NCBI RefSeq assembly: GCF_050436995.1
Contig: NC_134775.1
Span: forward strand, 9,029,124-9,093,123
DNA length: 64,000 nucleotides
Direction of reading: 5' to 3'
From: Anticarsia gemmatalis
Taxonomy: Eukaryota > Arthropoda > Insecta > Lepidoptera > Erebidae
This document shows positions 45,420-55,478 of the stretch, piece after piece. A program made the translations under genes and the position numbers. Under the pieces are notes generated by a model. The model ran no database searches, was not told the origin of the DNA, and was given only the letters and a program-made list of their open reading frames with translations. Within the stretch, counting starts at the first letter, position 1. Each line of letters starts with the position of its first letter.

Positions 45420-45737
45420 TAAGGAAATTCAATGCATTATTCCACGATATGATGGAGATGAGAAACTATTGAATCTTTTTATTAACAAATGTGAGTACGT
45501 TATAAGGAGCTTTAGGGGAGAAAACAATCCCGTTCAGGCAACTTATTTATACCACTGTGTTACGAGTAGGTTAGTAGGCAAAGCAGCTATTTTAGTTAGT
45601 GAACGCGAAAATATCTCCACTTGGGAGGAATTAAAAGAGTTATTAATTCAACATTTCGGGGATCCTAGATCCGAGGCTTGTATCGCCATAGAATTAGAAA
45701 ATATTAAAATTAAACCAGGGGAATCTTACATCGCTTT
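45394..45737 (+). pseudogene. gypsy gag, N-terminal part
   Basis: Reads MAQQITLIPKEIQCIIPRYD, then LLNLFINKCEYVIRSF, REN-ISTWEELKELLIQHF and ENIKIKPGESYIAFC. The 'F-x-x-W-x-x-L-x-x-x-L' pattern is the capsid-type region of gypsy-family gags. It ends abruptly at about 45740 where ORF1 sequence of element X, in the opposite orientation, is joined. The gag C-terminus resumes at 46449. Confidence 0.75.
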
Positions 45738-45742
45738 CTGTC

Positions 45743-46448
45743 ATTTTTTCTTTGAACCTTCACGAAACCCTCGTCGTCTTCGTTCCCATTTCCCGTATCC
45801 TTTGGTAAGAATTTAGTTTTGGGAACAGCAGTGCTCGCCGTAACGCTCGCAAAGTCTCTTATTTGAGTCTTCACGGGGGCTGCAGGCCGTGGCAGCGGGA
45901 CGGGGCGAGCGGTTCGCGCGACGTCACACGGTGATGTCACAGGGGCAGGTGCGGGGGTGGGGGGCGCGGGGGCGCTGCACTCCACAGTACGCGACGGATG
46001 CGCTGGCGTCGAATATGCTGACGCAGAGTTCAACGACGGCAAATCGACGACTCGCCGGCACGTGTTGACATTCGATGCATCGGGTGTTGACCTAGAAACC
46101 GACACCTCAATGAGCAAATCGTTTATTTCTTTACGCAAATCGGTGACGGTATTCTGGGATGCATCTAACTTCACTAACACATCCGCAAGGCTGGCCTTCA
46201 GCGACACGATGTCCTTCAGAAGGCTGGTTACATCGACGTGGTCGAAGGTGACAGGGGGCAGCTTGTGCAGTTCCTTCGCCACAAACGTCGGCACATCGTC
46301 GGGATCAGTCTCCTTGAGTAGCGTGATGATGTCTTGGATGCTCTTCTTTGTCCCGTCACGCCGGCGGGACACCATCTTGTCGCGCTTATTCAGCGTCGTG
46401 AACAATAGCAGCTTGGCAGCTGCAATGTCCTCTTCACTGAAGTTACTC
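45743..46448 (-). pseudogene. internal fragment of element X ORF1 inside gag
   Basis: About 700 bases closely match 52400-53107, an internal part of the 379-codon ORF1 of element X, in the same orientation: SNFSEEDIAAAKLLLFTTLN, KRDKMVSRRRDGTKKSIQDI, PPVTFDHVDVTSLLKDIV, RRVVDLPSLNSASAYSTP, NGNEDDEGFVKVQRK. Neither the 5' start nor the 3' tail of X is present, so this is not a normal retrotransposition product. A 15-base T-rich run (TTTTTTCTTTGAACC) is shared at one junction. Confidence 0.85.
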
Positions 46449-46679
46449 GCAAATTCGGGTTTCTTTAAGCCGAACCCGAACAACCAATTTAGATTTGGTT
46501 TAAATAATAATCAAGCGCCGTATAAGCCTAGTACTGACGTAACTATGCGCACCGTGCGAAATAATATGTTAGCTGAACCGGAAGAATCGTACTACGTATC
46601 GGAACAATGTAATAACATAGAAAACCAATATTCTTGTGAAAATTTTCAGGAGGAAGCCCCTCCAGAAGACGTGAAATAA
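46449..46679 (+). pseudogene. gypsy gag, C-terminal scrap
   Basis: Reads FKPNPNNQFRFGLNNNQAPY, then RTVRNNMLAEPEESYYVSEQ and EEAPPEDVK before stops. Polar, Asn-rich and acidic, with no zinc knuckle, like errantivirus-type gags. In phase with plus-strand gypsy coding. Confidence 0.55.
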
Positions 46680-47181
46680 TAAAAATCAATTATTGCGATA
46701 CGTTACGTTTACCGCACATTAGGTTAGCCGAATATAATTTCGACATTCAATATAAGCCCGGAAAACAAAATAATAATGCGGATGCACTCTCTAGAATTAA
46801 AATAAACGCTTTAGAGGAACGTCATCTATGATTGTCAATACGGGACAACAAGACGACACTATAGTTATCTCATCGGACGACGAAACGCGTTCGGTTCGAT
46901 CAATCGAATCACAGTACCCCGTACCTTCTATAAGTAGTAGTACACTTACGGCATCTGAAAAACCAGATTCACAAATTATAACAGTTCATTCTGAAGAAAA
47001 TATGGATTCATCGGATATACCGATATTACACGAGGCTATACGATACAAAGCCGAACCAAATTCTAGTATTCACTTGGAATAAAAACGAATGTTTTGTTAA
47101 AAAGTTATCAAGAGATAAACAAAAGGTTTTAGAAGTTCATTTACGTCCTGAAGAACGTGATTTTGAACTTACGGAGGGAGG
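46680..47181 (+). pseudogene. gypsy pol end remnant and short acidic ORF
   Basis: At 46720-46800 the frame reads RLAEYNFDIQYKPGKQN, then NADALSRIK, the end of a gypsy RNase H domain. An 84-codon ATG frame follows (46828-47082: IVNTGQQDDTIVISSDDETR, SSDIPILHEAIRYKAEPNSS). It is acidic, has no stops, and corresponds to the linker between RNase H and integrase in gypsy elements, though I cannot prove it. Integrase is absent. The purine tract ends at 47181. Confidence 0.55.
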
Positions 47182-47557
47182 AGTTATGCGTCCCAGTCCC
47201 ATACATCATACGATACTAGTAAACTGAAACGCATCACGCCACTCGCCATAGCAACGCAAGCTGATCCATTTCGCCATAACTAATAAGACTAATAAACATT
47301 CGATTCTTGCTACTGGTCATATTTCTCCATAACTAATAAAACTAATAAACATTCGATTCTGGCTAATGGTCATGAGACTCCATGAGGTGAGGTCTCACCG
47401 ATACACACATGTAAAGCTCATAATCAAATATAAGTGCATGTCTTTTAGACCTAAGGGTTCTGTTCCGCATCTCACGCTCGACTGTACACTCGTTTAGTAT
47501 TAAGATATTTTAAATAAAGTATTTTTTATTAAGAAACGCGAGTGTTAATATTTGACT
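47182..47557 (+). repeat. 3' LTR of the gypsy element
   Basis: 376 bp, longer than the 5' LTR because of a tandem duplication of about 50 bases around 47280-47380 (two copies of ACTAATAAACATTCGATTCT). This LTR difference and several substitutions suggest the insertion is not recent. Confidence 0.88.
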
Positions 47558-47561
47558 CGTT

Positions 47562-47803
47562 AGTGTTTTTATTATTATTATTATTTTTGTTATTGCTTTT
47601 TTGAAAGTGCAGTTGTGTTTGTGAATACGAAGAAATGTTAATGTGTTATGGCGAAGCACGTGGAAGTGCACGGCGTGCTCTGCACCTGTACGTCCGGATC
47701 CAAAGGTACTCAAACTCTCGCCATACACCAGGTAATTGCGTGTTCATTGATATTGATAACAATTTGTTTTCGCACTTTCTTATTATTGGTTACATTTTGC
47801 TAT
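47562..47803 (+). repeat. family A segment 5 with exon-like ORF
   Basis: Matches 42622-42852. Contains the exon-like ORF at 47648-47731 (AKHVEVHGVLCTCTSGSKGT) with a GTAATT splice donor. It ends TTGCTAT (47797-47803), duplicated at 53316-53322 by element X. Confidence 0.8.
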
Positions 47804-47823
47804 AATAATAATAATAATAATAA

Positions 47824-50800
47824 GCCCCCTAAACAACCATACGTCCATGTCGAACATCAGACATACGTGGGGGGCGGACACGCGATTGAGAAATTACTGG
47901 CGCGGCTAACATGGCTCTGGACACCCATAAACATGGAGACACGTAATAGAAGTAAACGTATAGGGCCGCTGTCCGGGGGCGATCGCCGGAGCACACCTGG
48001 AGTCGACGCTGGGTGTAGCAGCATGCGATCCGTCGGCGGAGTGGAGTTGAATAGGCGGGCTCCCTCCGGGTTAGACCCAAATGCTACAGCCAACCACACA
48101 CAGGACAGACAGACAGACGATGACAATATTAGTTTACATTCATTAGCATCAATAGTTGAGCCGTTTAGCCCATCCACCAATTCATACAATCCCACACCGG
48201 TGTCTTCCATGGACGAAGATTCTCGTGGAGCACCGACCCCGACCTTAAGTGTTGCGCAGGTGGCTAGCGCCTTTTTACCTGCGTCCACTAAGGCTGGGAA
48301 ACCCCGCGTGCGCATGAGCTGGAGCAAAGAAGTAAATACATTTATCATGCGCACCTACTACTACATTACTAAACTTGAAACAGACATGACCACTTATAGA
48401 AAACAGTTACACGAAATTTTCTCTCTAAAGTATCCGGAAGTTAAAGTCAGTGAGCAAAGAATATCAGACCAACGTAGAATTATAATACGAAATAAATTGT
48501 TACCCCAAGAACTATTGAACAGATTAAAAGAAGAAGTGCAAGCACAGTTAGAAATAGAGTCTGAAATGGACACACACATCTCTCCGTCTAACATTCTTCC
48601 TGAACATACTCAACAAAACCTTTCACAAACACGCACCCAGGAATCACCTCACACCCTGTTAACAAGCACTCATACATCAAACTCATCCACACAAACAGAA
48701 TATATTACACAGATGCTAGAAAATGAAATAGACACATTAGTAGACAATAATCCGATCGAAGAAGTATATGTACAAGAGATAAAGGATAAATTTAGGACAG
48801 CACTAACACAATACTCTGGCATGAGCCCAGTTTTGCGACCAAAGCTACCAAAATTAAAATACAGTTATAGACTAACACAATTAACTAACTTATTTAATAT
48901 GAACATCCTTAATCAATTTCTTAGTGAGGATATGCAGTTAACAGACATACATACTATTATATATTGTACAGCTTTAGTGATATCAGAAGAACTCAATTTC
49001 AAAATAACGGAATTTGTAGGTAACAGAGGACCAACACATAATAGCAAACCATCGTGGCAAATTAGATTAGAAAATGATATTGAAAAACTTAGGGCAGACT
49101 GTGGTAGACTAACGCAATATATAAACAACAATAGGTCGAATAGAGTAGTCGCAAGAGTAGAAGCAATATTTAGAAGTAGAAAAACACACACTAGACACGA
49201 AGACAACAACAAAAAACCAGAGGAATTCCTAGACACACTGAAACAAAAATTAGCACTAAAGGTCAATAGATTACGCAGATATAAAAAAGCTCAACAACGA
49301 AAGAATGATAACATCTTATTCAGCACAAATGAGAGAATATTTTACAGGAATCTTTCAAAAACAAATAACAACACTTCTACAGATAACACAAACACACCCA
49401 CAAAAACACAACTCGAATCTTTTTGGTCAGGTATATGGGAGGATCAAGTAGAGCACAACGATAAAGCAGAATGGATAATTGAGGAGGAAAATATGTATAG
49501 TGTAATAGGGGAGATGAAGTTCGATGACATTACAGAATCAGACATAACCAGCATTACCACTAGACTACACAACTGGAAAGCTCCAGGTGCAGATAAAATA
49601 CACAATTATTGGTACAAGAAGCTAACAACACTACACAAATACATAGCTAAAAACTTTACAGAGATAGTATTAGGGAGACAGAGAATACCAGAATTCCTTG
49701 CAACAGGAATAACATACATGATACCAAAAACCACACACTCTTCACAGCCCTCTCAGTATAGACCAATTACATGCCTACCCACAATTTACAAAATTCTTAC
49801 ATCAGCAATAACCAGTAAAATCACCGCCCACATTGAACAGAACGATATCATAGCAGAGGAACAAAAAGGATGTAGACGGGGCCACATGGGCTGCAAAGAG
49901 CAGTTGGTGATTGATTCTACCATACATAGACATGCGACTACTAAAAACAGAAATTTACACTGCACCTACATTGATTACCAAAAAGCGTTTGACAGCATAC
50001 CGCATTCTTGGCTATTACAGATACTAAAAATATATAAAATCAACTCAAAAATTATAGATTTCCTACAAAACATCATGAGCCACTGGAAAACATCCTTACA
50101 ACTAAACAGCAATAACACAATCACAACTAGACCTATTTACATAAAGAAGGGTATATATCAGGGAGACTCTCTGAGCCCCTTATGGTTTTGTCTTGCTTTG
50201 AATCCCTTGTCACACATGTTGCATAGAAGCCGAGCCGGATATTGCCTCAAACACACAACAGAAGAAACATTAATTTCACATTTAATATATATGGACGACA
50301 TTAAACTCTATTCTAGAAATGAAAAGGAGATGAAGAAGCTTATAGATACTACAACAGAATTTAGTAACGACATTAAAATGAAATTTGGTCTGGATAAATG
50401 TAAAACCGTACACATTGTGAGAGGCAAGATTCGGCCCGGAGAATATGAAATAGATGAGAACAACACCATTACAGCAATGCAACCCACTGACTTGTATAAG
50501 TATTTAGGTTACAAACAACTTAAAGGCATCGATCACACATCCATCAAACAAACACTAACCACAGAATACACAAGACGAACACACGCAATCTGTAACACAC
50601 AACTCTCAGGAAAACACCTCACAAAAGCACTTAACACTTACGCTATACCTATATTGACCTACTCTTTTGGCATCATAAAATGGTCCAAAACGGACATAGA
50701 ACAATTGGAGCGGACAACACGCACCACACTCACGAAACACAACAATTTGCACCCCAAGTCCGCAATAGAAAGACTGACAATTAAAAGGCACCAGGGAGGT

Positions 50801-51925
50801 AGGGGCATAATAGACATTCATCATCTCTGGCAAAAACAATTACACAACCTTAAAAAATTCTTTCACACAAAATCACGCACCAGTAACATTCATAAAGCCA
50901 TCACTCATAACGACTGCAATTACACACCATTAAATCTCATCGAGCAAACTGACACACACGACCCAAACCAAATTGACCCACAAACACAAAAAGTAGAAAA
51001 CTGGAAAAAGAAAATACTTCACGGCAGACACCCACACGACCTGGAACAAACACACATCGACACAATCGCATCTAATAAATGGCTTCAGACTGGCAATTTA
51101 TTCCCTGAAACTGAAGGGTTTATGATTGCTATACAAGATCAGGTAATTAACACCAAAAATTACAGGCGATATATTATTAAAGACCCTTCTGCCACTAATG
51201 ATAAATGTCGCAGATGCAATGCTCAATCTGAAACTATTCAGCACATAACCGGTGCTTGCACAACACTCACACAAACAGACTACACACACAGACACAACCA
51301 AATAGCCAATATCATACATCAGAACCTCGCACTCAAACATAACCTCATACAAAACACAAACACACCATATTACAAATACAAACCTGAGACTGTACTGGAG
51401 AACGCCACACACAAATTATATTATGATAGGGCCATACTCACCGACAGGACTATACACTACAATAGACCGGACATCACTCTACTAGACAAAAAAACTAAAA
51501 CAACTTACCTCATTGACATCGCAGTTCCCAACACACATAACATACAAAAGACCATCTCTGAAAAAATATCAAAATACGCCGAGCTGAAAGATGAAGTAGC
51601 AAGAATATGGAATCAGGACAAAGTTTACGTAGTACCCATCGTTCTTTCGACAACAGGAGTTATTCCTAAACATCTTCACCACAGCCTCAAACTAATAGAC
51701 CTAAAAAATACAACATACATAACCCTCCAAAAAGCAGCAATATTGAATACTTGTAGAATTGTACGAAAATTCCTAGAAATTGACGAGAACGATATAACAA
51801 CACAACACAACACGACACAACACAACACACCACACACTTAACTCACACACACTGCATTTACTTGGTTTCGACCCGTAATGTAGTAAACACCAGCTCGAAA
51901 GCTGAGAAAAAATACACTCCCGAAT
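47824..51925 (+). mobile_element. R4/Dong-clade LINE, apparently full length
   Basis: Starts GCCCCCTAAACAACC directly after (TAA)n and ends CACTCCCGAA directly before (TAA)n. Insertion into TAA repeats is a known habit of Dong elements of the R4 clade. One long ORF, no frameshift or stop. The host site is the tail of element X, in the opposite orientation. Confidence 0.85.
47933..51841 (+). CDS. Dong-type ORF: reverse transcriptase with C-terminal endonuclease
   Basis: 1302 codons from the first in-element ATG (47933); the frame is open further upstream but that sequence belongs to family A. The N-terminal third is polar (SGGDRRSTPGVDAGCSSMRS). Reverse transcriptase: NWKAPGADKIHNYWYK, PSQYRPITCLPTIYKIL, YIDYQKAFDSIPHSW, IYQGDSLSPLWFCLALNPLS and YMDD at residues 786-789. 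The C-terminus has a zinc motif, CRRCNAQSETIQHITGAC (from residue about 1092), then a restriction-like endonuclease: RPDITLLDKKTKTTYLIDIA with the Asp near 1180 and a later Lys. This RT plus CCHC plus PD-(D/E)XK order is that of R2/R4-type LINEs, which nick a specific site. Ends in a HNTTQHNT-rich tail. No broken motif seen, so possibly still functional. Confidence 0.9.
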   Translation: METRNRSKRIGPLSGGDRRSTPGVDAGCSSMRSVGGVELNRRAPSGLDPNATANHTQDRQTDDDNISLHSLASIVEPFSPSTNSYNPTPVSSMDEDSRGAPTPTLSVAQVASAFLPASTKAGKPRVRMSWSKEVNTFIMRTYYYITKLETDMTTYRKQLHEIFSLKYPEVKVSEQRISDQRRIIIRNKLLPQELLNRLKEEVQAQLEIESEMDTHISPSNILPEHTQQNLSQTRTQESPHTLLTSTHTSNSSTQTEYITQMLENEIDTLVDNNPIEEVYVQEIKDKFRTALTQYSGMSPVLRPKLPKLKYSYRLTQLTNLFNMNILNQFLSEDMQLTDIHTIIYCTALVISEELNFKITEFVGNRGPTHNSKPSWQIRLENDIEKLRADCGRLTQYINNNRSNRVVARVEAIFRSRKTHTRHEDNNKKPEEFLDTLKQKLALKVNRLRRYKKAQQRKNDNILFSTNERIFYRNLSKTNNNTSTDNTNTPTKTQLESFWSGIWEDQVEHNDKAEWIIEEENMYSVIGEMKFDDITESDITSITTRLHNWKAPGADKIHNYWYKKLTTLHKYIAKNFTEIVLGRQRIPEFLATGITYMIPKTTHSSQPSQYRPITCLPTIYKILTSAITSKITAHIEQNDIIAEEQKGCRRGHMGCKEQLVIDSTIHRHATTKNRNLHCTYIDYQKAFDSIPHSWLLQILKIYKINSKIIDFLQNIMSHWKTSLQLNSNNTITTRPIYIKKGIYQGDSLSPLWFCLALNPLSHMLHRSRAGYCLKHTTEETLISHLIYMDDIKLYSRNEKEMKKLIDTTTEFSNDIKMKFGLDKCKTVHIVRGKIRPGEYEIDENNTITAMQPTDLYKYLGYKQLKGIDHTSIKQTLTTEYTRRTHAICNTQLSGKHLTKALNTYAIPILTYSFGIIKWSKTDIEQLERTTRTTLTKHNNLHPKSAIERLTIKRHQGGRGIIDIHHLWQKQLHNLKKFFHTKSRTSNIHKAITHNDCNYTPLNLIEQTDTHDPNQIDPQTQKVENWKKKILHGRHPHDLEQTHIDTIASNKWLQTGNLFPETEGFMIAIQDQVINTKNYRRYIIKDPSATNDKCRRCNAQSETIQHITGACTTLTQTDYTHRHNQIANIIHQNLALKHNLIQNTNTPYYKYKPETVLENATHKLYYDRAILTDRTIHYNRPDITLLDKKTKTTYLIDIAVPNTHNIQKTISEKISKYAELKDEVARIWNQDKVYVVPIVLSTTGVIPKHLHHSLKLIDLKNTTYITLQKAAILNTCRIVRKFLEIDENDITTQHNTTQHNTPHT

Positions 51926-52058
51926 ATAATAATAATAATAAATCATTTTATTTTCAAGCTGCAATGGCTCATAGATATATACCTTACAAACTAACATATA
52001 TATTTAGTACAACAACTTGTTATTAGTAAATATAGCTTAAGACTATGTTAGTAGCACT

Positions 52059-53198
52059 TCACTTAAGCACCGTGTCTTTGGTGCTATCCTGTGGTATAAG
52101 TCCGCGGAAGCGACGGAATACCACGCCCACGGGCCAAAAGTCCTCCTTCATGAGGAGGGGCAGCACGTCGTTTGGGACGCGCACCACGAACGACTTGAAT
52201 CCGACGTTACGGCGCGCCTCCAACAGCTGCACCCTCATCTGGTACTTGGTCCTCTTACAGATATACGTCTCGACATCCTCCTTCTTGGTGAGGTAGTGCA
52301 GACGTGAGACGTACACCGGTGTGGTCGGCCTCGCGGCTCTTAAGCACGGTGTTGGCTCTTTAGGAGCCGTACCGCTGCGATTCTGGGTTCGTGTGGCGCG
52401 CTTTTTTCTTTGAACCTTCACGAAACCCTCGTCGTCTTCGTTCCCATTACCCGTATCCTTTGGTAAGAATTTAGTTTTGGGAACAGCAGTGCTCGCCGTA
52501 ACGCTCGCAAAGTTTCTTCGTTGAGTCTTCACGGGGGCTGCAGGCCGTGGCAGCGGGACGGGGCGAGCGGTTCGTGCGACGTCACAAGGTGATGTCACAG
52601 GGGCAGGTGCGGAGGTCGGGGGCGCGGGGGCGCTGCACTCCACAGTACGCGACGGATGCGCTGGCGTCGAATATGCTGACGCAGAGTTCAACGACGGCAA
52701 ATCGACGACTCGCCGGCACGTGTTGACATTCGATGCATCGGATGTTGACCTAGAAACCGACACCTCATTGCGCAAATCGTATATTTCTTTACGCAAATCA
52801 GTGACGGTATTCTGGAATGCATCTAACTTCATTACCACATCCACAAGGCTGGCCTTCAGCGACACGATGTCCTTCAGAAGGCTGGTTACATCGACGTGGT
52901 CGAAGGTGACAGGGGGCAGCTTGTGCAGCTCCTTCGCCACAAACGTCGGCACATCGTCGGGATCGGTCTCCTTGAGTAGCGTGATGATGTCTTGGATGCT
53001 CTTCTTTGTCCCGTCACGCCGGCGGGACACCATCTTGTCGCGCTTATTCAGCGTCGTGAATAATAGCAGCTTGGCAGCTGCAATGTCCTCTTCACTGAAG
53101 TTACTCGCACATATCTGGATGGCTGACACTTCATCCATCACATCCAGTTTTTGCTGCAAAAACGCCAGTAACTCATTCGCAATAAGTTGTGTACCCAT
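52059..53198 (-). CDS. element X ORF1 protein
   Basis: ATG at 53198, 379 codons, intact. The N-terminal half is helical and probably coiled coil (SLLKDIVSLKASLVDVVMKL, NTVTDLRKEIYDLRNEVSVS). The middle is Pro/Ala-rich (CSAPAPPTSAPAPVTSPCD). A basic stretch follows (KKRATRTQNR), then a C-terminal fold reading VYVSRLHYLTKKEDVETYI, VQLLEARRNVGFKSFVVRVP and WPVGVVFRRFRGL. That C-terminus resembles the RRM/CTD-type ends of ORF1 proteins in insect LINEs, so the protein is probably an RNA-binding chaperone. No RT ORF follows. Part of it is duplicated at 45743-46448. Confidence 0.8.
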   Translation of the reverse strand: MGTQLIANELLAFLQQKLDVMDEVSAIQICASNFSEEDIAAAKLLLFTTLNKRDKMVSRRRDGTKKSIQDIITLLKETDPDDVPTFVAKELHKLPPVTFDHVDVTSLLKDIVSLKASLVDVVMKLDAFQNTVTDLRKEIYDLRNEVSVSRSTSDASNVNTCRRVVDLPSLNSASAYSTPAHPSRTVECSAPAPPTSAPAPVTSPCDVARTARPVPLPRPAAPVKTQRRNFASVTASTAVPKTKFLPKDTGNGNEDDEGFVKVQRKKRATRTQNRSGTAPKEPTPCLRAARPTTPVYVSRLHYLTKKEDVETYICKRTKYQMRVQLLEARRNVGFKSFVVRVPNDVLPLLMKEDFWPVGVVFRRFRGLIPQDSTKDTVLK

Positions 53199-53322
53199 CG
53201 CGAAAAAGAACTTAGTCGAGCGTCAGCTTGCGCTGCGCTTATCAAATTAATATAATTAAAAACACGTCTGCATTAGGACACGACGCAACTAAGACTTGTA
53301 TTATATATATATATATTGCTAT

Positions 53323-53592
53323 TATTGTTTGATTTCACGTAAGCCAAGTAGGTAGATATTTACGTACAATTAGACTATTAGCTTTTGTAACTTAAGGGCT
53401 TACTTACGATACAATAAGCGATACGTAAGATTGTTATCTAATGATAGCGTTGCATACAAGTGCATAGACGAGATTGTACGCGTACGTACATACCTACGAC
53501 GCGTCGCGACATGTCGTCGCTCAGCGCGCCACCGCCGCCAGAAATCTCGTAGGCATGCGCGGAGATACATCGCGTTGTTCACTATACATTGA
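53323..53592 (+). repeat. family A segment 6
   Basis: Matches 42853-43112 (GTTTGATTTCACGTAAGCCA, TACGACGCGTCGCGACATGT). It ends CATTGA (53587-53592), duplicated at 56420-56425 by LINE copy 3. Confidence 0.85.
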
Positions 53593-53875
53593 ATGAATTA
53601 ATGAATGAATGAAAAACTCTTTATTGTACATAAAGGAAACACAAACAAACTTAAAATAAAAGTACAATTGGCGGCCTTATCGCACAGTGGCAATCTCTTC
53701 CAGGCAACCATTGGATGGAGAGATATAAAAGCAGTTGAATGAAGGAGGGCAGTACAAATGAGTGTAGATAGTGAATATATAAATATTGACATATACATAT
53801 ATAAAAGAGAAATATAAACATCCATATATATAAATGATACACAAATAATATATTTAAAATACATAAAATAAATAA

Positions 53876-55348
53876 TTAATTTTGTAGCGAAAGGTAGTGT
53901 TCCTTAACTTGTTTTTTAAAAATGGGTAAGGATTGAGCACGTCGTATTGACACTGGTAGTGCATTCCACAATCGCACAGCTTCAACAGAAAACGATCTAT
54001 CAACAAACTTTGTGGAATGCACTGGCATCTTCAATCTTAAATTTTCTGATGATCGCAGGAGTCTTGAATGTGTGTCATGCAAGAAATCGAAACGTTCTTT
54101 AAGGTATGGGGGCGCTAAGGGATTAAACAATATATTGTACAAAAGAGAGAGAATGTGAGCATTCCGGCGTGAACGTAGGGGTAACCACTTGGGCTTATGT
54201 CTGTATTCAGAAATATGATCATACTTGCGTAAACCAAATATGAATCTAATAAAGAAGTTTTGAAGTCGCTCAAGTTTATTCAATTGGTCCTCGGTGAGAT
54301 CAAGATAGCTGACATCAGCATAATCAAGAACGGGAAAAAGAAGGGATTGTACTAACGCAACTTTAGTCGTGATGGGAAGAAAATTACGCAGTCTGCGCAA
54401 AGACCCCGCCGAAGCGAATATTTTGCGACTGACGTGTTGGATTTGAGGAACCCACGACATCTTCTTATCAATGAAGATACCCAAATTCTTGACTTTGTCA
54501 CTGTATGGGATATCAATACCGTCACAAGACACGGGGGGTATCAGTGACCAGTCGATTCTTGAGATCATTCTCGAACTGCCAACAACAATCACCTGGGTCT
54601 TATCCGGGTTGACCTTTAACCCGTACGACTTGCTCCAGTCACAAATTCGCATCATGTCAGTGTTTATAGTTTGAACAGCTTCCGTCAACCTATCTAGGGG
54701 AGCGTGGGAATAAATCTGTAGATCATCTGCGTAGAGGTGGTAGGAGGAAGTCAAGTAGTTAGAAATTGAGTTGATAAAAACTGCGAAGAGAAGAGGAGAT
54801 AAGACGCCGCCCAGCGGAACGCCAGCATATGACGGGCACCATGCGGAGATCGTGTTATCGATGCTGATACGTTGCCGGCGCCCTAACAGGTAACTACGAA
54901 ACCAGTCAACCGCTGTTGGAGATACGTTAAGAGAGCATAGTATCCCGAGAAGTACATCAAAGTCAACAGTGTTAAAAGCGTTGCTAAAGTCTAGCAATGC
55001 AAGCACTGTAAGATGACCACCTTCCATTGCTGACCTAATGTCTTCCGTAATATGAACCAGGGTTGTGGTGGTACTGTGACCGGGACGGAAACCAGCCTGG
55101 AGTGGGTTAAGGAGTTGGTTTTCGGAAAGAAAAGAACTAAGCTGATCATGAACGAGGCGTTCAAGAACTTTAGACAGGAAAGGTAGGATAGAAATGGGCC
55201 GGTATTCGGAGAAGGATGAATGGTTACATTTTTTAGGTAGAGGTGTGATTTGGGCGTCTTTCCAAGCTGATGGGAAGATGCCCCTGGAGATGGAGAAATT
55301 AAGGATATGACAGATGACAGGGAGTATCTCATCAATGTCAGATGTCAA
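53876..55348 (-). pseudogene. LINE copy 3 ORF2, C-terminal 490 codons
   Basis: Starts inside the reverse transcriptase (DEILPVICHILNFSISRGIF) and runs FSEYRPISILPFLSKVLERL, QAGFRPGHST, LLDFSNAFNTVDF, GVPLGGVLSPLLFAVFIN, YHLYADDLQIYS and GIFIDKKMSW to YLSLQN. The frame is open throughout. The endonuclease and about 100 residues of the palm are deleted, so no active enzyme is expected. Closely related to LINE copy 1 (30119-33825). Confidence 0.88.
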
Positions 55349-55478
55349 AGTCAGTCAAAGTCAAACGGGAGAATAAACATATAACATATTATAATATTTG
55401 TGGAAGGTAGAAGAAATGAATGAATTATACAAGTAAACAAGCGAAGTGTACCTGGACTAGTAATGAACTCGGATGACT

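Larger units (their letters stand above)
44620..47557 (+). mobile_element. Ty3/gypsy LTR retrotransposon, defective
   Basis: LTRs at 44620-44946 and 47182-47557 start AGTTA and end (T)TGACT/TTAACT. CGTT is duplicated at 44616-44619 and 47558-47561. The primer site TGGCGCAGTCGGGTCGG follows the 5' LTR, and a purine tract ACGGAGGGAGG precedes the 3' LTR. AGTTA..TAACT ends and this primer site are typical of insect gypsy/17.6-like elements. The interior is only 2.2 kb: a gag start, a foreign ORF1 fragment, a gag scrap and the last RNase H residues. Most of pol and integrase is deleted. Confidence 0.88.
47804..53315 (-). mobile_element. ORF1-only retroelement X, with Dong in its tail
   Basis: A minus-strand non-LTR element. 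The 5' end is near 53315. One ORF spans 53198-52059, followed by a 115-base 3' UTR with AATAAAATG and a (TTA)n tail, which on the plus strand is the (TAA)n at 47804-47823 and 51926-51943. TTGCTAT flanks the whole (47797-47803 and 53316-53322), a 7-bp TSD. Net length without Dong is about 1.4 kb. No endonuclease or reverse transcriptase is encoded. Joining the flanks restores the A sequence of the second copy. Confidence 0.75.

Noticed and set aside
45957..46679. 240-codon plus-strand ORF
   Set aside because: Mostly antisense to the element X ORF1 fragment; only the part after 46449 is gypsy coding.
47648..47932. First 95 codons of the long open frame as part of the Dong protein
   Set aside because: They read through family A sequence and the TAA repeat; the element begins at 47824 and its first ATG is 47933.
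52720..53250. 176-codon plus-strand ORF
   Set aside because: Antisense shadow of the element X ORF1.
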